A DNA stretch of 8,237 nt. Origin: Phycisphaerae bacterium. GTDB lineage: Bacteria > Planctomycetota > Phycisphaerae > UBA1845 > PWPN01. The notes below the pieces were generated by a model. The model made no database searches. It was not told the origin of the DNA and worked only from the letters and a program-made list of their open reading frames with translations. Location: NCBI GenBank assembly GCA_003557125.1, contig PWPN01000361.1:1-8237 (forward strand), read 5' to 3'. Made by a program: the position numbers and the translations under genes. Shown here in pieces: positions 1 through 6,401 of this stretch (the stretch's first letter is position 1; every line of letters begins with the position of its first letter).

Positions 1-595
1 CATCGCCCGGCAAACCTTCCGTTACCGTCAATGTAAAGATGCCGGCACTGACGATTTCGCCGCTGATGGGATCCTGATCGCCTTGCGAATGGGCCCAGAT
101 GGGCGGCATTGCGACACCACCGATCGAGAATGTGTAACTCCCGGCCGGCAGAACGCCCACCGAACGTAGCGAGAAGGTCAGAACATCGGATGGGTAACTG
201 CTGGCAGGGTAGTCCGGCAGGGCTGCCTTGAACAACAGAATATCCGGCCGAACCGAAAGAAGGGTCCCTGGGGCGACTGAAGGACGGACAAGAAAAAGGT
301 CTTCCTGTTGCCAAGGCGCCCCGACGATGAGCGGCGGATCCACGAACTCCCAGAGATCCGCATGGGAGGCGTTCAACGTAAATTGCAAAGCGGCCAGCGA
401 CAACGTGCTGTCGATCCGCACAACGACATCCAAACGGACCTGCTGCGACGGTACGGTCATGGCATCCTGCCCGTCAACGAGAATCCGGCCCGAGACCTGG
501 GCCGCGGCCGGCATGCAGGCAGCAAGCACCACAACCCCCACAGCTACCGCACGCGCAAACCATCCCCCTCTGCGATATTCTTTATTTTCCTGCAT
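1..595 (-). CDS. Exported protein with N-terminal signal peptide, partial (C-terminus beyond the left edge)
   Basis: The frame is open from an ATG at 595 to the left edge, giving 198 visible residues. The start is supported by GGAGAGG at 606-600, four bases upstream. The N-terminus has basic residues (R8, R9, R15), a hydrophobic core at about 16-26 and an AAA-Q signal peptidase I site near residue 32. LAAC at 24-27 also fits a lipobox, so the product could be a lipoprotein anchored at C27 instead of a soluble secreted protein. The mature part alternates hydrophobic residues as in beta strands; the stretch at about 53-74 (VRLDVVVRI, then LAALQFTL) resembles the start of cohesin/carbohydrate-binding beta-sandwich domains. 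That resemblance is only a fold-level guess. No catalytic motif is visible and the function is unknown. It is transcribed divergently from asd. Confidence 0.8.
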   Translation of the reverse strand, partial: MQENKEYRRGGWFARAVAVGVVVLAACMPAAAQVSGRILVDGQDAMTVPSQQVRLDVVVRIDSTLSLAALQFTLNASHADLWEFVDPPLIVGAPWQQEDLFLVRPSVAPGTLLSVRPDILLFKAALPDYPASSYPSDVLTFSLRSVGVLPAGSYTFSIGGVAMPPIWAHSQGDQDPISGEIVSAGIFTLTVTEGLPGD

Positions 596-640
596 GTATC
601 CTCTCCATTTCATTGAATCGATCATCATTTTTATCACCCC

Positions 641-658
641 GTCGCGGCAGGCCGCGAC
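641..658. repeat. Perfect GC-rich hairpin upstream of the exported-protein gene
   Basis: GTCGCGGC, AG, then GCCGCGAC: eight complementary bases on each side of a two-base centre, or seven pairs with a four-base loop. It lies 46 bases upstream of the ATG at 595 and could sit in that gene's leader. No T tract follows on either strand, so an intrinsic terminator is unlikely. Confidence 0.6.
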
Positions 659-854
659 CATCCGGCGGCGGGCCCTCTAGGACATATCGACCAGAGGGGC
701 ATCGAACGTTCGCTGACGTGGTAGCTGACCTTGGTTAATTGTAGGATTCTATGACTGGGTGCAGGTAGCTCAGCGGCAGTCCTATCGGACGTCAGGCTTT
801 CGGCAGATACCCCTTCGCCACCGTCCCCGGATGTTTTGTAAACAGCCCCGGACG

Positions 855-883
855 TTGCCTGACGTGCCAACAGTCGGTAAGAT
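855..883 (+). promoter_or_regulatory. Candidate sigma-70-type promoter of asd
   Basis: TTGCCT at 855-860 and TAAGAT at 878-883 are separated by exactly 17 bases; each matches four of six consensus positions. Transcription would start near 890, giving a leader of about 110 bases before the asd ATG. Both boxes are imperfect and the call rests mainly on spacing and position. Confidence 0.35.
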
Positions 884-998
884 ATCCCTTAAGGGTATTC
901 TCCCAAAAACCCGAGTGGGATTCAAACACACTTTCACAACCGGGACGTGATCCCGGCGGGAGCAGAATACGCCGAGGGCGTTCTCCCGATGGAGTGCC

Positions 999-2003
999 AT
1001 GGCCATGGGCCGACATCTAGCCTTAGTGGGCGCGACCGGGGCAGTGGGACAGGAATTCCTGCGCGTCCTCGAACAGCGAAATTTTCCCTTTGACCAGTTC
1101 ACTTTACTCGCATCCAAGCGATCTGCGGGCAAAACGGCAACTTTCAAGGGACAAACGTATACGATTCAGGAACTGACCGAGGAGAGCTTCACGGGGGTGG
1201 ACGTCGCCCTGTTCTCGGCCGGTGGGTCGATCAGCCGCACATATGCACCGGCTGCGGCCCGGGCCGGCGCGGTGGTCGTGGACAACTCGTCGGCCTTCCG
1301 GATGGACCCGGAGACGCCCCTGGTCGTCCCGGAGGTGAACCCGCAGGACATTTCGCGGCATAAGGGGATCATCGCCAACCCGAACTGCTCGACGATCATC
1401 ATGGTCGTGCCGGTCTGGCCGTTGCATCGGCTTTGCCCGATCGAGCGGCTCGTGGTCAGCACGTATCAAGCAGCCAGCGGGGCCGGTTATCAGGCGATGC
1501 TCGAACTCGAAGAGCAGACGCGCGAGGCGCTGGCCGGCCGACCCATCACGCCGAAGGTGCTGCCGCACCGGATGGCCTTCAATCTCTTTTCGCATAACTC
1601 GGCCATCAACGAAACCGGCTACAACGAAGAAGAGCTCAAGATGGTCCACGAGACGCGAAAGATGTTCCACGAGGAAAACATCCAGATCGCCGCGACCTGC
1701 GTGCGCGTCCCCGTCCTGAGAGCGCACAGCGAATCGATCAACATCCGCTTCAGCCGTCCCGTGACCGAACAGGAAGTTCGCGAAGCGCTCGCGTCGGCAC
1801 CGGGCGTGCGAATCGTCGATGATCGGACAGCCAATTATTTCCCCATGCCCATCGAATCGAGCGACGGCGACGATATCTTCGTCGGCCGCATCCGCCAGGA
1901 CATCAGCCAGCCGGACGGGCACGGGATCGAGATGTTCATCAGTGGCGACCAGCTTCGTAAAGGCGCAGCCTTGAACGCAGTGCAGATCGCCGAACTGCTC
2001 TGA
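999..2003 (+). CDS. asd: Aspartate-semialdehyde dehydrogenase
   Basis: This cytosolic enzyme reduces L-aspartyl 4-phosphate to L-aspartate 4-semialdehyde with NADPH, the branch point to lysine/diaminopimelate, threonine and methionine. The 334-residue length is normal for the family. The N-terminal NADP-binding loop GATGAVG is at 11-17, the catalytic cysteine is C130 in the NPNCST motif, the active-site glutamine is Q157 in YQAASGAG, and R236 and H243 in RVPVLRAH are the substrate-binding arginine and catalytic histidine. The C-terminal cofactor-side segment GDQLRKGAALNAVQIAE is intact. GGAG at 991-994 lies four bases before the ATG at 999; the ATG at 1005 is a possible alternative. All key residues are present, so the enzyme should be active. 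The next gene on this strand starts 134 bases downstream after hairpins, so asd is probably transcribed alone. Confidence 0.97.
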   Translation: MAMGRHLALVGATGAVGQEFLRVLEQRNFPFDQFTLLASKRSAGKTATFKGQTYTIQELTEESFTGVDVALFSAGGSISRTYAPAAARAGAVVVDNSSAFRMDPETPLVVPEVNPQDISRHKGIIANPNCSTIIMVVPVWPLHRLCPIERLVVSTYQAASGAGYQAMLELEEQTREALAGRPITPKVLPHRMAFNLFSHNSAINETGYNEEELKMVHETRKMFHEENIQIAATCVRVPVLRAHSESINIRFSRPVTEQEVREALASAPGVRIVDDRTANYFPMPIESSDGDDIFVGRIRQDISQPDGHGIEMFISGDQLRKGAALNAVQIAELL

Positions 2004-2034
2004 TCGCGCGAGATCCGCACCGGATCGCATGGAC

Positions 2035-2055
2035 CGGCCGACCGCACGTCGGCCG
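2035..2055. repeat. GC-rich stem-loop just after asd
   Basis: CGGCCGAC, a five-base loop (CGCAC) and GTCGGCCG form a perfect eight-pair stem beginning 32 bases after the asd stop codon. No T run follows directly. It may protect the 3' end of the asd mRNA or act together with the next hairpin. Confidence 0.55.
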
Positions 2056-2065
2056 AGCGCGCGGA

Positions 2066-2113
2066 GCGAGTCGGCGCGGCATGCGCCGCGGTCGCTATCG
2101 TATTTCTTTTTTT
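2066..2113 (+). terminator. Possible terminator hairpin plus T tract after asd
   Basis: CGCGGC (2075-2080), ATGC loop, GCCGCG (2085-2090), extended by GCGA at 2066-2069 against TCGC at 2092-2095 across an asymmetric bulge. A T-rich tract at 2101-2113 (TATTTC then seven Ts) follows after five bases. The gap between stem and T tract is longer than in a classic intrinsic terminator, so the call is tentative. Confidence 0.4.
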
Positions 2114-2136
2114 CATTGAACGGCGGAACCCCCGAC

Positions 2137-2802
2137 ATGGGTCATCTCAACACGATCGTCGAAATGGAAGGGCCGATCATCGATGTGCGCGCGCGCTACT
2201 GGGCGGCCCACCGGGAAGCCATCGAGACCGTCGGCTTTGAAGGACCCACCGAAAACGAATTCTGGCGGCTCATCCGGCTCGGTGCGCCCGATGCCCAGTT
2301 CGTCCGGCACGCCAAGCCCGACAAACTCGCCGAGTACGTTCAGCTGCGCGACGAAAAACTCCATTCGAGCGCGTTGATGGCCCTGGACGAAACGCGAAAC
2401 GGTGCGCGCGAGAACCTGCGCGTCCTCAAGCAGCTCGGCTCCTGTCACCTGGCCACGTTGTGCGACAACCGCGAAGGCCTCAACAGCACCCTCGATCGGC
2501 TCGATATCTGGATGTATTTCGACAAAAAAACCGTCCTGCCGGAAAGTCGCGAACGGCGCGTGGCTGCCCTGAAAGAGCTCATGGGCCATCATCCCTCGAC
2601 ACTGGTCGTTGCCGGCAGCGTACCGTTTGCCTATGCCGCGGGCGAAGCGGGCGGGCGCGTCGTCGGGATCAAGGGCGGCCCGGCTTTTCCCGATCGTCTC
2701 CGGCAGGTCGGGGCGGACTTCTGCTTCGATTCGCTCGACGCACTCACCGACGCACTGGCCAAGCGCGACCCCATCCTCGAACGCATCGGCCTGATCTTCT
2801 GA
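2137..2802 (+). CDS. HAD-superfamily-like protein with degenerate catalytic motifs
   Basis: The 221-residue length and layout fit a haloacid dehalogenase-like phosphatase: an N-terminal strand with motif I, a helical cap at about 17-95, then a core ending in a glycine-rich motif IV region. The expected residues are replaced. Motif I, normally DxDGT, reads E9-M-E11-G-P. The motif II Ser/Thr position appears to be C109 in LATLCDN. A motif III lysine is plausible at K130 or K131. Motif IV, normally GDSxxD, reads AGSVPF (159-164), with G and F in place of both aspartates. Ordinary phosphatase activity is therefore unlikely; a binding, regulatory or structural role is more plausible. The frame is open back to an ATG at 2029, but that stretch is the hairpin and T-tract region, so the ATG at 2137, where HAD homology begins, is preferred. 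Its ribosome-binding site is weak (GGCGGA at 2122-2127). Confidence 0.75.
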   Translation: MGHLNTIVEMEGPIIDVRARYWAAHREAIETVGFEGPTENEFWRLIRLGAPDAQFVRHAKPDKLAEYVQLRDEKLHSSALMALDETRNGARENLRVLKQLGSCHLATLCDNREGLNSTLDRLDIWMYFDKKTVLPESRERRVAALKELMGHHPSTLVVAGSVPFAYAAGEAGGRVVGIKGGPAFPDRLRQVGADFCFDSLDALTDALAKRDPILERIGLIF

Positions 2803-2947
2803 CAAGCCACTGCTACGGACAAGAGCACGATTCTTGACAAGGCACGTTCGGACCCGATCCGTCGGAAACCTTTACTTCATGGGTTCATCGCGCCATGTTC
2901 GCCTCGCGAATCTTCAGAACACTCCCCGAAGGGCCTTGCCGAGCGCC

Positions 2948-2953
2948 TATAAT
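2948..2953 (+). promoter_or_regulatory. TATAAT box upstream of the DUF2267 gene
   Basis: A perfect -10 hexamer about 75 bases before the start codon. No good -35 box lies 16-18 bases upstream (that stretch is C-rich), so it may need an activator or be used by another sigma factor. Five of its six bases fall in the left arm of the outer inverted repeat described separately. Confidence 0.4.
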
Positions 2954-3008
2954 CACGGAAGTCACCCTCGTGCGGTGGAAGACCGCACGCATTGTCTAAA
3001 GTGATTAT
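2949..3008 (+). promoter_or_regulatory. Nested inverted repeats in the promoter/leader of the DUF2267 gene
   Basis: Outer arms ATAATCAC (2949-2956) and GTGATTAT (3001-3008) are perfectly complementary over eight bases. Inside them, CGTGCGGT (2969-2976), loop GGAAG and ACCGCACG (2982-2989) form a second perfect eight-pair stem. The internal segments between the two stems are 12 and 11 bases. The ribosome-binding site begins four bases after the outer arm. It could be an operator overlapping the -10 box or, if transcription starts further upstream, a structured leader RNA. I do not recognise a known riboswitch. Confidence 0.6.
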
Positions 3009-3025
3009 GCGCAAAGGAGGCTCCC

Positions 3026-3457
3026 ATGGCGCTCCAGACGCTCGATTTCCTCCAGACAACCGTACAGAAAACCCATGAATGGCTGATCGATTTCATGCAG
3101 CACACCGGCCGTCAGGATGAACTGAAAGCCTGGCAGATGGTACGCGCCGTGTTGCACGTGCTTCGTGACCGGTTGACGACGGCCCAGAGCGCCCACCTGA
3201 GCGCACAGCTCCCCATGCTGATCCGGGGCATGTATTTTGAAGGCTGGTCACCTTCCGATCAGCCTTTGAGACTTCGCAGCCGGGACGAATTCGTTCAGGC
3301 TGTCGCCCACGAGCTTTCCGGTCATCCGGAGATCGATCCGAACCAGGCCATCGAAGGGACGTTTTATCTGCTCAGCAAACGCGTCAGCGAGGGCCAGCTG
3401 GAGAAGATCAAAAGCTCGTTGCAGCCCGAGCTGCGCGATCTTTGGCCGCAAAGCTGA
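3026..3457 (+). CDS. DUF2267 domain-containing protein
   Basis: The 143-residue all-helical protein spans essentially one DUF2267 domain. The family signature is clear: VRAVLHVLRDRLT at about 39-51, then the QLPMLIRGMYFEGWSP segment at about 61-76, and a C-terminal half with a second helical unit. There is no signal peptide or transmembrane segment, so a cytosolic protein is expected. AAAGGAGG at 3013-3020 lies five bases before the ATG and fixes the start. The biochemical role of DUF2267 is unknown; family members often occur near stress-associated genes, which fits the phosphoribosyltransferase nearby, but this is contextual inference. It converges with the gene at 3528-4001, with 70 bases between stops and no clear terminator there. 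Confidence 0.88.
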   Translation: MALQTLDFLQTTVQKTHEWLIDFMQHTGRQDELKAWQMVRAVLHVLRDRLTTAQSAHLSAQLPMLIRGMYFEGWSPSDQPLRLRSRDEFVQAVAHELSGHPEIDPNQAIEGTFYLLSKRVSEGQLEKIKSSLQPELRDLWPQS

Positions 3458-3527
3458 CTGGCATCGTGCGTGTTTCCCGGTTGTTACGCGTACGTTTCGC
3501 CTCCGCGGTGTCGGCCAATCGATTCGA

Positions 3528-4001
3528 TCAGACGGTCGCGCCGAACAGGCGGCGGTGCGGGAGTGTTTCGGATGAGTCGAACTGCAATCGGCCGTAAGCC
3601 GAGCCGTGGTACTGTTCGTGCGACATGCGCACGATGGGCTTGAAGTGGACCGCCTCATCCAAAAGCCAGTAAGGCCTGAACGCATAGTCCCGTTGACCTC
3701 CGGTCGGGACGGCGACGATCAAGACCGCGGCGATTTCAACGGCATGACCGATCCCCGATGCATCGCGCGCCGCGATGCGAAGCTTGAACAGGCCGGGCCC
3801 GATCTGACGTCCCAATTCATACTGAAAGTAATAACTCTGCCGTACTGGGTCGTCTTCGAAAATCTGCGGATGGGGCATGATCGCCCAGGCGAGCAGGTCC
3901 GTTTCCAGCGAATTGTCGGGAACGAGTATTTGAAGCGGTTCGATGGACAGACCCGCCTGCTCTTCAAAATAACCTTTGTATCGGATCTCTCTCCAATGCA
4001 T
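3528..4001 (-). CDS. Hypothetical protein, 157 residues
   Basis: I do not recognise the family. The start is the ATG at 4001, with GAGGAGAG ending six bases upstream; the open frame extends further upstream to 4136 but without comparable translation signals. Codon use resembles the neighbouring genes and the protein composition is balanced, supporting a real gene. The middle has hydrophobic, strand-like stretches (KLRIAARD, AVEIAAVLIVAV) and many aromatic and acidic residues, suggesting a soluble alpha/beta or beta-rich domain. There is no signal peptide, membrane helix or cysteine cluster. It lies 156 bases downstream of the phosphoribosyltransferase on the same strand without an obvious terminator between, so the two may be co-transcribed. 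A plus-strand frame covering 3606-4022 is judged to be its shadow. Confidence 0.7.
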   Translation of the reverse strand: MHWREIRYKGYFEEQAGLSIEPLQILVPDNSLETDLLAWAIMPHPQIFEDDPVRQSYYFQYELGRQIGPGLFKLRIAARDASGIGHAVEIAAVLIVAVPTGGQRDYAFRPYWLLDEAVHFKPIVRMSHEQYHGSAYGRLQFDSSETLPHRRLFGATV

Positions 4002-4157
4002 ATCGATCTCTCCTCGCGCTAAGCGAACTGCTCGCTGAAGAAGTCCGCAGCCAGGGTTGCGACGGATTCCCGGGCTCTTCAAACAGCTGCGATGCTCCGG
4101 GAACAATCTCCAGGCGGGCTGAACAATGCATGGCACGCACCTTGCTCTCGGACTTTT

Positions 4158-4808
4158 TTATCGGTTCGCCGTCGCCTGGGCACGTCGTTTCCGCAGCAGA
4201 TCGACGACTTGCTCGTCAGTGGTTTGCCGGAACTGTTTGTACCAGAGACTGATCGCGCTGAATGGCGAGGGCGTTTGCAGACAGACCAGCTCATCAACCT
4301 CGCTGCCCAACAGCTCCACCGTCTCGGGAGGCGCGACGGGTACCGCCAACACAATCCGCTCGGGATCGAGACTGCGCACCGCTCGGATAGCTACCCGTGC
4401 CGTCCCGCCGGTCGCGATGCCATCGTCGACCAGGATCACGGTTCGACCCTCCACGTGCGGCGGAGGCAGTGCATCGCGGTAGGCCGACTGTCGGCGTTCG
4501 AGCTCCATCCATTCGCGCTGCTTGATCTCCTCAAGCATCCCAGGATGGATGTTCAGCCGTCGGATCATGTTCTCGTCGATAAAGTGAGCGCCGTGCGAAG
4601 CGATCGCACCGACGCCAAGTTCGGGATTATCCGGTGCGCCGAGCTTGCGAACGACCAGAACGTCCAGCTCGGCGTTCAATGCCTCAGCCACCTCATAGCC
4701 GACTTCCACCCCGCCGCGCGGCAGCGCCAATACCAGCACGTCCCGGCCGCGATAGGCTCGAAGCGCTTGAGCAAGCCGTTGCCCCGCATCGGAACGGCTC
4801 TCGTACAT
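4158..4808 (-). CDS. Predicted phosphoribosyltransferase (COG1926-like)
   Basis: This 216-residue protein has the type I phosphoribosyltransferase fold. The PRPP-binding loop is textbook: VILVDDGIATGGT at about 124-136, with adjacent acidic residues D128 and D129. Upstream, LALPRGGVEVGYEVA (28-41) and VVRKLGAPDNPELGVGAIA (52-70) are typical of COG1926 proteins. The natural substrate of this group is not established; a nucleobase or related acceptor is possible, and some members occur in stress-related loci. The ATG at 4808 is chosen because it matches where family homology begins and has AAAAGGG upstream. The in-frame ATG at 4859 lacks a ribosome-binding site and would lie almost at the start of a transcript made from the TATAAT at 4876-4871. 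The gene may be first in a two-gene unit with the hypothetical gene downstream. Confidence 0.88.
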   Translation of the reverse strand: MYESRSDAGQRLAQALRAYRGRDVLVLALPRGGVEVGYEVAEALNAELDVLVVRKLGAPDNPELGVGAIASHGAHFIDENMIRRLNIHPGMLEEIKQREWMELERRQSAYRDALPPPHVEGRTVILVDDGIATGGTARVAIRAVRSLDPERIVLAVPVAPPETVELLGSEVDELVCLQTPSPFSAISLWYKQFRQTTDEQVVDLLRKRRAQATANR

Positions 4809-4870
4809 GGGGGTACCCTTTTCACCAGAACCATTTGCGATCCAGCCCTGCACAATCATTCATCATGAAA

Positions 4871-4876
4871 ATTATA
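4871..4876 (-). promoter_or_regulatory. TATAAT box upstream of the phosphoribosyltransferase gene
   Basis: Reading the minus strand, a perfect TATAAT at 4876-4871 precedes the gene. The -35 region 17 bases upstream (AGGGAT) is poor. Transcription would start near 4864, giving a leader of about 55 bases to the preferred ATG at 4808. Confidence 0.4.
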
Positions 4877-5031
4877 TGCGCGCCATGGGGTCGATCCCTG
4901 CCCCCAGATGCGGGCCAACGGGACGCGAAATGGATGAAGTGAGAGAATAACCGAAGAGAAGTATGGGCGAACCCGCCATTCTGACCCTATCGCACCATCG
5001 ACTGGTCAAGAGTGACACATCGTGGTGGAGT

Positions 5032-5060
5032 TTGTGCCGTTTGCGAGATACATGTATTTT
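5032..5060 (+). promoter_or_regulatory. Candidate promoter of the radical SAM gene
   Basis: TTGTGC at 5032-5037 and TATTTT at 5055-5060 are separated by 17 bases and lie about 27 bases before the start codon. Both are partial matches to consensus. Transcription would begin near 5067, leaving a short leader that carries the strong ribosome-binding site. Confidence 0.35.
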
Positions 5061-5073
5061 AGTAGCCTGACCT

Positions 5074-5080
5074 GAGGAGG
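5074..5080 (+). promoter_or_regulatory. Ribosome-binding site that decides the radical SAM start
   Basis: GAGGAGG abuts an ATG at 5081 and lies six bases before a second in-frame ATG at 5087. Only the second has normal spacing, so translation should start at 5087. Confidence 0.75.
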
Positions 5081-5086
5081 ATGACC

Positions 5087-6142
5087 ATGGCCGACAAGAA
5101 TGAGGCTGCCGCCCACCTGCGATCCATCGATATTGTCAGGCTGATGTCACCTCGACCGCTGTGGCGGCTGGTCCGTGGAAGCCTGCGGGCGCCGTTCGAC
5201 GACCGCTACGCCGGCTCGCCGCTGGCGGTGTGCTGGTTTACGAACTTCTCTTGCAACGCGCGCTGCCCTTTCTGCTGCAAGGCGGCCGAGATTCGCTCGG
5301 GCCGTGAAGCGTTTCCCCCTCTACCGCCCGACCGCTTCAAGCAACTGCTGCGGGGCATCAGGAAGTCCGTCGATCTGCTTTACCTGTCAGGTGGTGAACC
5401 GCTCATTCACCCGCACCTGGGCGAGATCCTGAAAGAGGCGCGCCGGCTCGCGTTTACTTCGGTGGGGCTGAGCAGCAACCTGATCACCCTGCACGATCAT
5501 CCAGAAGTGCTCGACGAAGTCGATGCCGTCTCGGTCTCCATTCATTCACCGATCCCGGCTGTCCACGCTGCCAATCTCGGCGTGCCCGAAAACCAGGCCC
5601 GCCAAGCGTTCGACAACCTCGAACGGCTCAAGGCCGCCCGACGACGGCGCCCCATCAAAATCCTGATCAACTGCGTCATCAACCTCCATAACCTGGACAG
5701 CGTACTGGAAATGGTCGATTTTGCCCGCGGGCACGGGTGCCTCCTGGAGATGGTACCCGCCAACGAGCATGGGCAGATTCCCGGCACACTGGCCGGCAAT
5801 GCGGATTACGAAAAAGTGATCGACACGCTTATCGAGTGGCGGCGTTCGGGCAGGGCCAAGCATCTGGCCGGCTCCACGCACTACTACGAGCGGATCCGCT
5901 CCTTTGAGCCCTTTCGCTGTTTTCCCTACGGTGTGCCGAACATCATGCCTGACGGCCGACTGTGCACGCCCTGCGACGTTTCCGAGCAATACGCCGTCAA
6001 CGTACTGGACTATCCCGACCTCAAGGCAGCGGTCAAGGCATCGCTGCCTCATCTGGGGAGCTACCCCTGCAAGCGCGGCACATGCTTCAAGGCGGGCATC
6101 CTCGAACGCAGCCATCTCTTCGGCCTGCTGGCCGGCAACTGA
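5087..6142 (+). CDS. Radical SAM protein with C-terminal auxiliary cysteine motif
   Basis: This 351-residue protein is a radical S-adenosylmethionine enzyme. The 4Fe-4S cluster motif CxxxCxxC is C56, C60 and C63 (CNARCPFC), placed at the end of the first barrel strand. SGGEP at 101-105 is the SAM-binding GGE motif, followed by an intact partial TIM barrel. The C-terminal part holds five cysteines (C278, C293, C296, C328, C333) in a C-x14-C-x2-C-x31-C-x4-C pattern, preceding and following a PDGRLCTPCD segment like SPASM/twitch-type extensions that hold an auxiliary Fe-S cluster. A second cluster is therefore likely but not certain. The substrate is unknown. No precursor-peptide gene or other maturase partner is adjacent, so a peptide-modifying role has no contextual support; the gene appears monocistronic. 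The N-terminal 45 residues are basic and unassigned. Confidence 0.88.
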   Translation: MADKNEAAAHLRSIDIVRLMSPRPLWRLVRGSLRAPFDDRYAGSPLAVCWFTNFSCNARCPFCCKAAEIRSGREAFPPLPPDRFKQLLRGIRKSVDLLYLSGGEPLIHPHLGEILKEARRLAFTSVGLSSNLITLHDHPEVLDEVDAVSVSIHSPIPAVHAANLGVPENQARQAFDNLERLKAARRRRPIKILINCVINLHNLDSVLEMVDFARGHGCLLEMVPANEHGQIPGTLAGNADYEKVIDTLIEWRRSGRAKHLAGSTHYYERIRSFEPFRCFPYGVPNIMPDGRLCTPCDVSEQYAVNVLDYPDLKAAVKASLPHLGSYPCKRGTCFKAGILERSHLFGLLAGN

Positions 6143-6230
6143 TGATACATGCAAACTGTTTCCCGTAGGGCGAGCTCCGCCTTCCTTCTCGATTCAGCCT
6201 CTTGAAATGACGGCCGGAGCGGAGCCAACA

Positions 6231-6252
6231 CGCGACGACATGTCGTGTCGCG
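6231..6252. repeat. Near-perfect palindrome after the radical SAM gene
   Basis: A perfect ten-base palindrome CGACATGTCG is flanked by CGCGA on the left and TCGCG on the right with a small asymmetry. It starts 88 bases after the radical SAM stop. No T tract follows, so it is more likely a repeat or binding site than an intrinsic terminator. Confidence 0.55.
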
Positions 6253-6275
6253 CCTCAATTTACCCGCCCCAGTCC

Positions 6276-6290
6276 CATGTCACCGACATG
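6276..6290. repeat. Short inverted repeat
   Basis: CATGTC, three-base loop, GACATG: six pairs. It shares the ACATGTC/GACATG motif with the neighbouring palindrome at 6231-6252, which hints at a common binding site or origin, but it is short enough to be chance. Confidence 0.35.
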
Positions 6291-6330
6291 CCGCCCCACA
6301 GCTCATCCGTCCCACCGGATATCCCCGTCG

Positions 6331-6367
6331 CGGTGGCCAAAAGGCAGGTCAACAACCTGCCCCACCG
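6331..6367. repeat. REP-like bulged hairpin
   Basis: GGCAGGT (6343-6349), loop CAACA and ACCTGCC (6355-6361) form seven perfect pairs. The stem is continued by CGGTGG (6331-6336) against CCACCG (6362-6367) across a six-base one-sided bulge, thirteen pairs in all. A GC stem with a one-sided bulge is typical of REP-type palindromic elements; assignment to that class is inference. Confidence 0.6.
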
Positions 6368-6401
6368 ATGGCCCGCATCCGCATCATGTCACCACTTTCC
6401 C

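Larger units (their letters stand above)
596..998. other. Divergent intergenic region between the exported-protein gene and asd
   Basis: I see no convincing gene in these roughly 400 bases. The region holds the ribosome-binding site of the left gene, a perfect GC-rich hairpin at 641-658, a candidate asd promoter at 855-883, the short palindrome CCCTTAAGGG just after it and a hairpin at 940-956 (CCGGGA, five-base loop, TCCCGG) shortly before the asd ribosome-binding site. A D-arm-like string at 761-779 is not part of a complete tRNA. Confidence 0.6.
2803..3025. other. Intergenic region upstream of the DUF2267 gene
   Basis: No gene is seen. A TTGACA at 2834-2839 has no suitable -10 box at normal spacing. 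The right half carries a perfect TATAAT, a nested inverted repeat and a strong ribosome-binding site for the gene at 3026. Confidence 0.6.

Noticed and set aside
761..779. tRNA D-arm-like string (GTAGCTCAGCGGCAG) in the gap before asd
   Set aside because: No matching acceptor stem, anticodon arm or T-arm follows at tRNA spacing, so it is not a tRNA gene; a decayed fragment cannot be shown.
1104..2138. Long open frame on the minus strand across asd
   Set aside because: It is the antisense shadow of a clearly identified asd, with low-complexity composition rich in Arg, Asp and His and no recognisable domain.
2113..2805. 230-residue open frame on the minus strand opposite the HAD-like gene
   Set aside because: It mirrors the plus-strand gene in a GC-rich region; HAD-like homology is only on the plus strand.
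2834..2839. Perfect TTGACA as a -35 box
   Set aside because: No acceptable -10 hexamer lies 15-19 bases downstream.
3606..4022. 138-residue plus-strand frame opposite the hypothetical gene
   Set aside because: The minus-strand gene has the better ribosome-binding site and protein composition; the plus-strand product shows no domain and no good start signal.
4092..4868. 258-residue plus-strand frame opposite the phosphoribosyltransferase
   Set aside because: The minus strand encodes a clear PRPP-binding motif; the plus-strand product is an unrelated low-information shadow.
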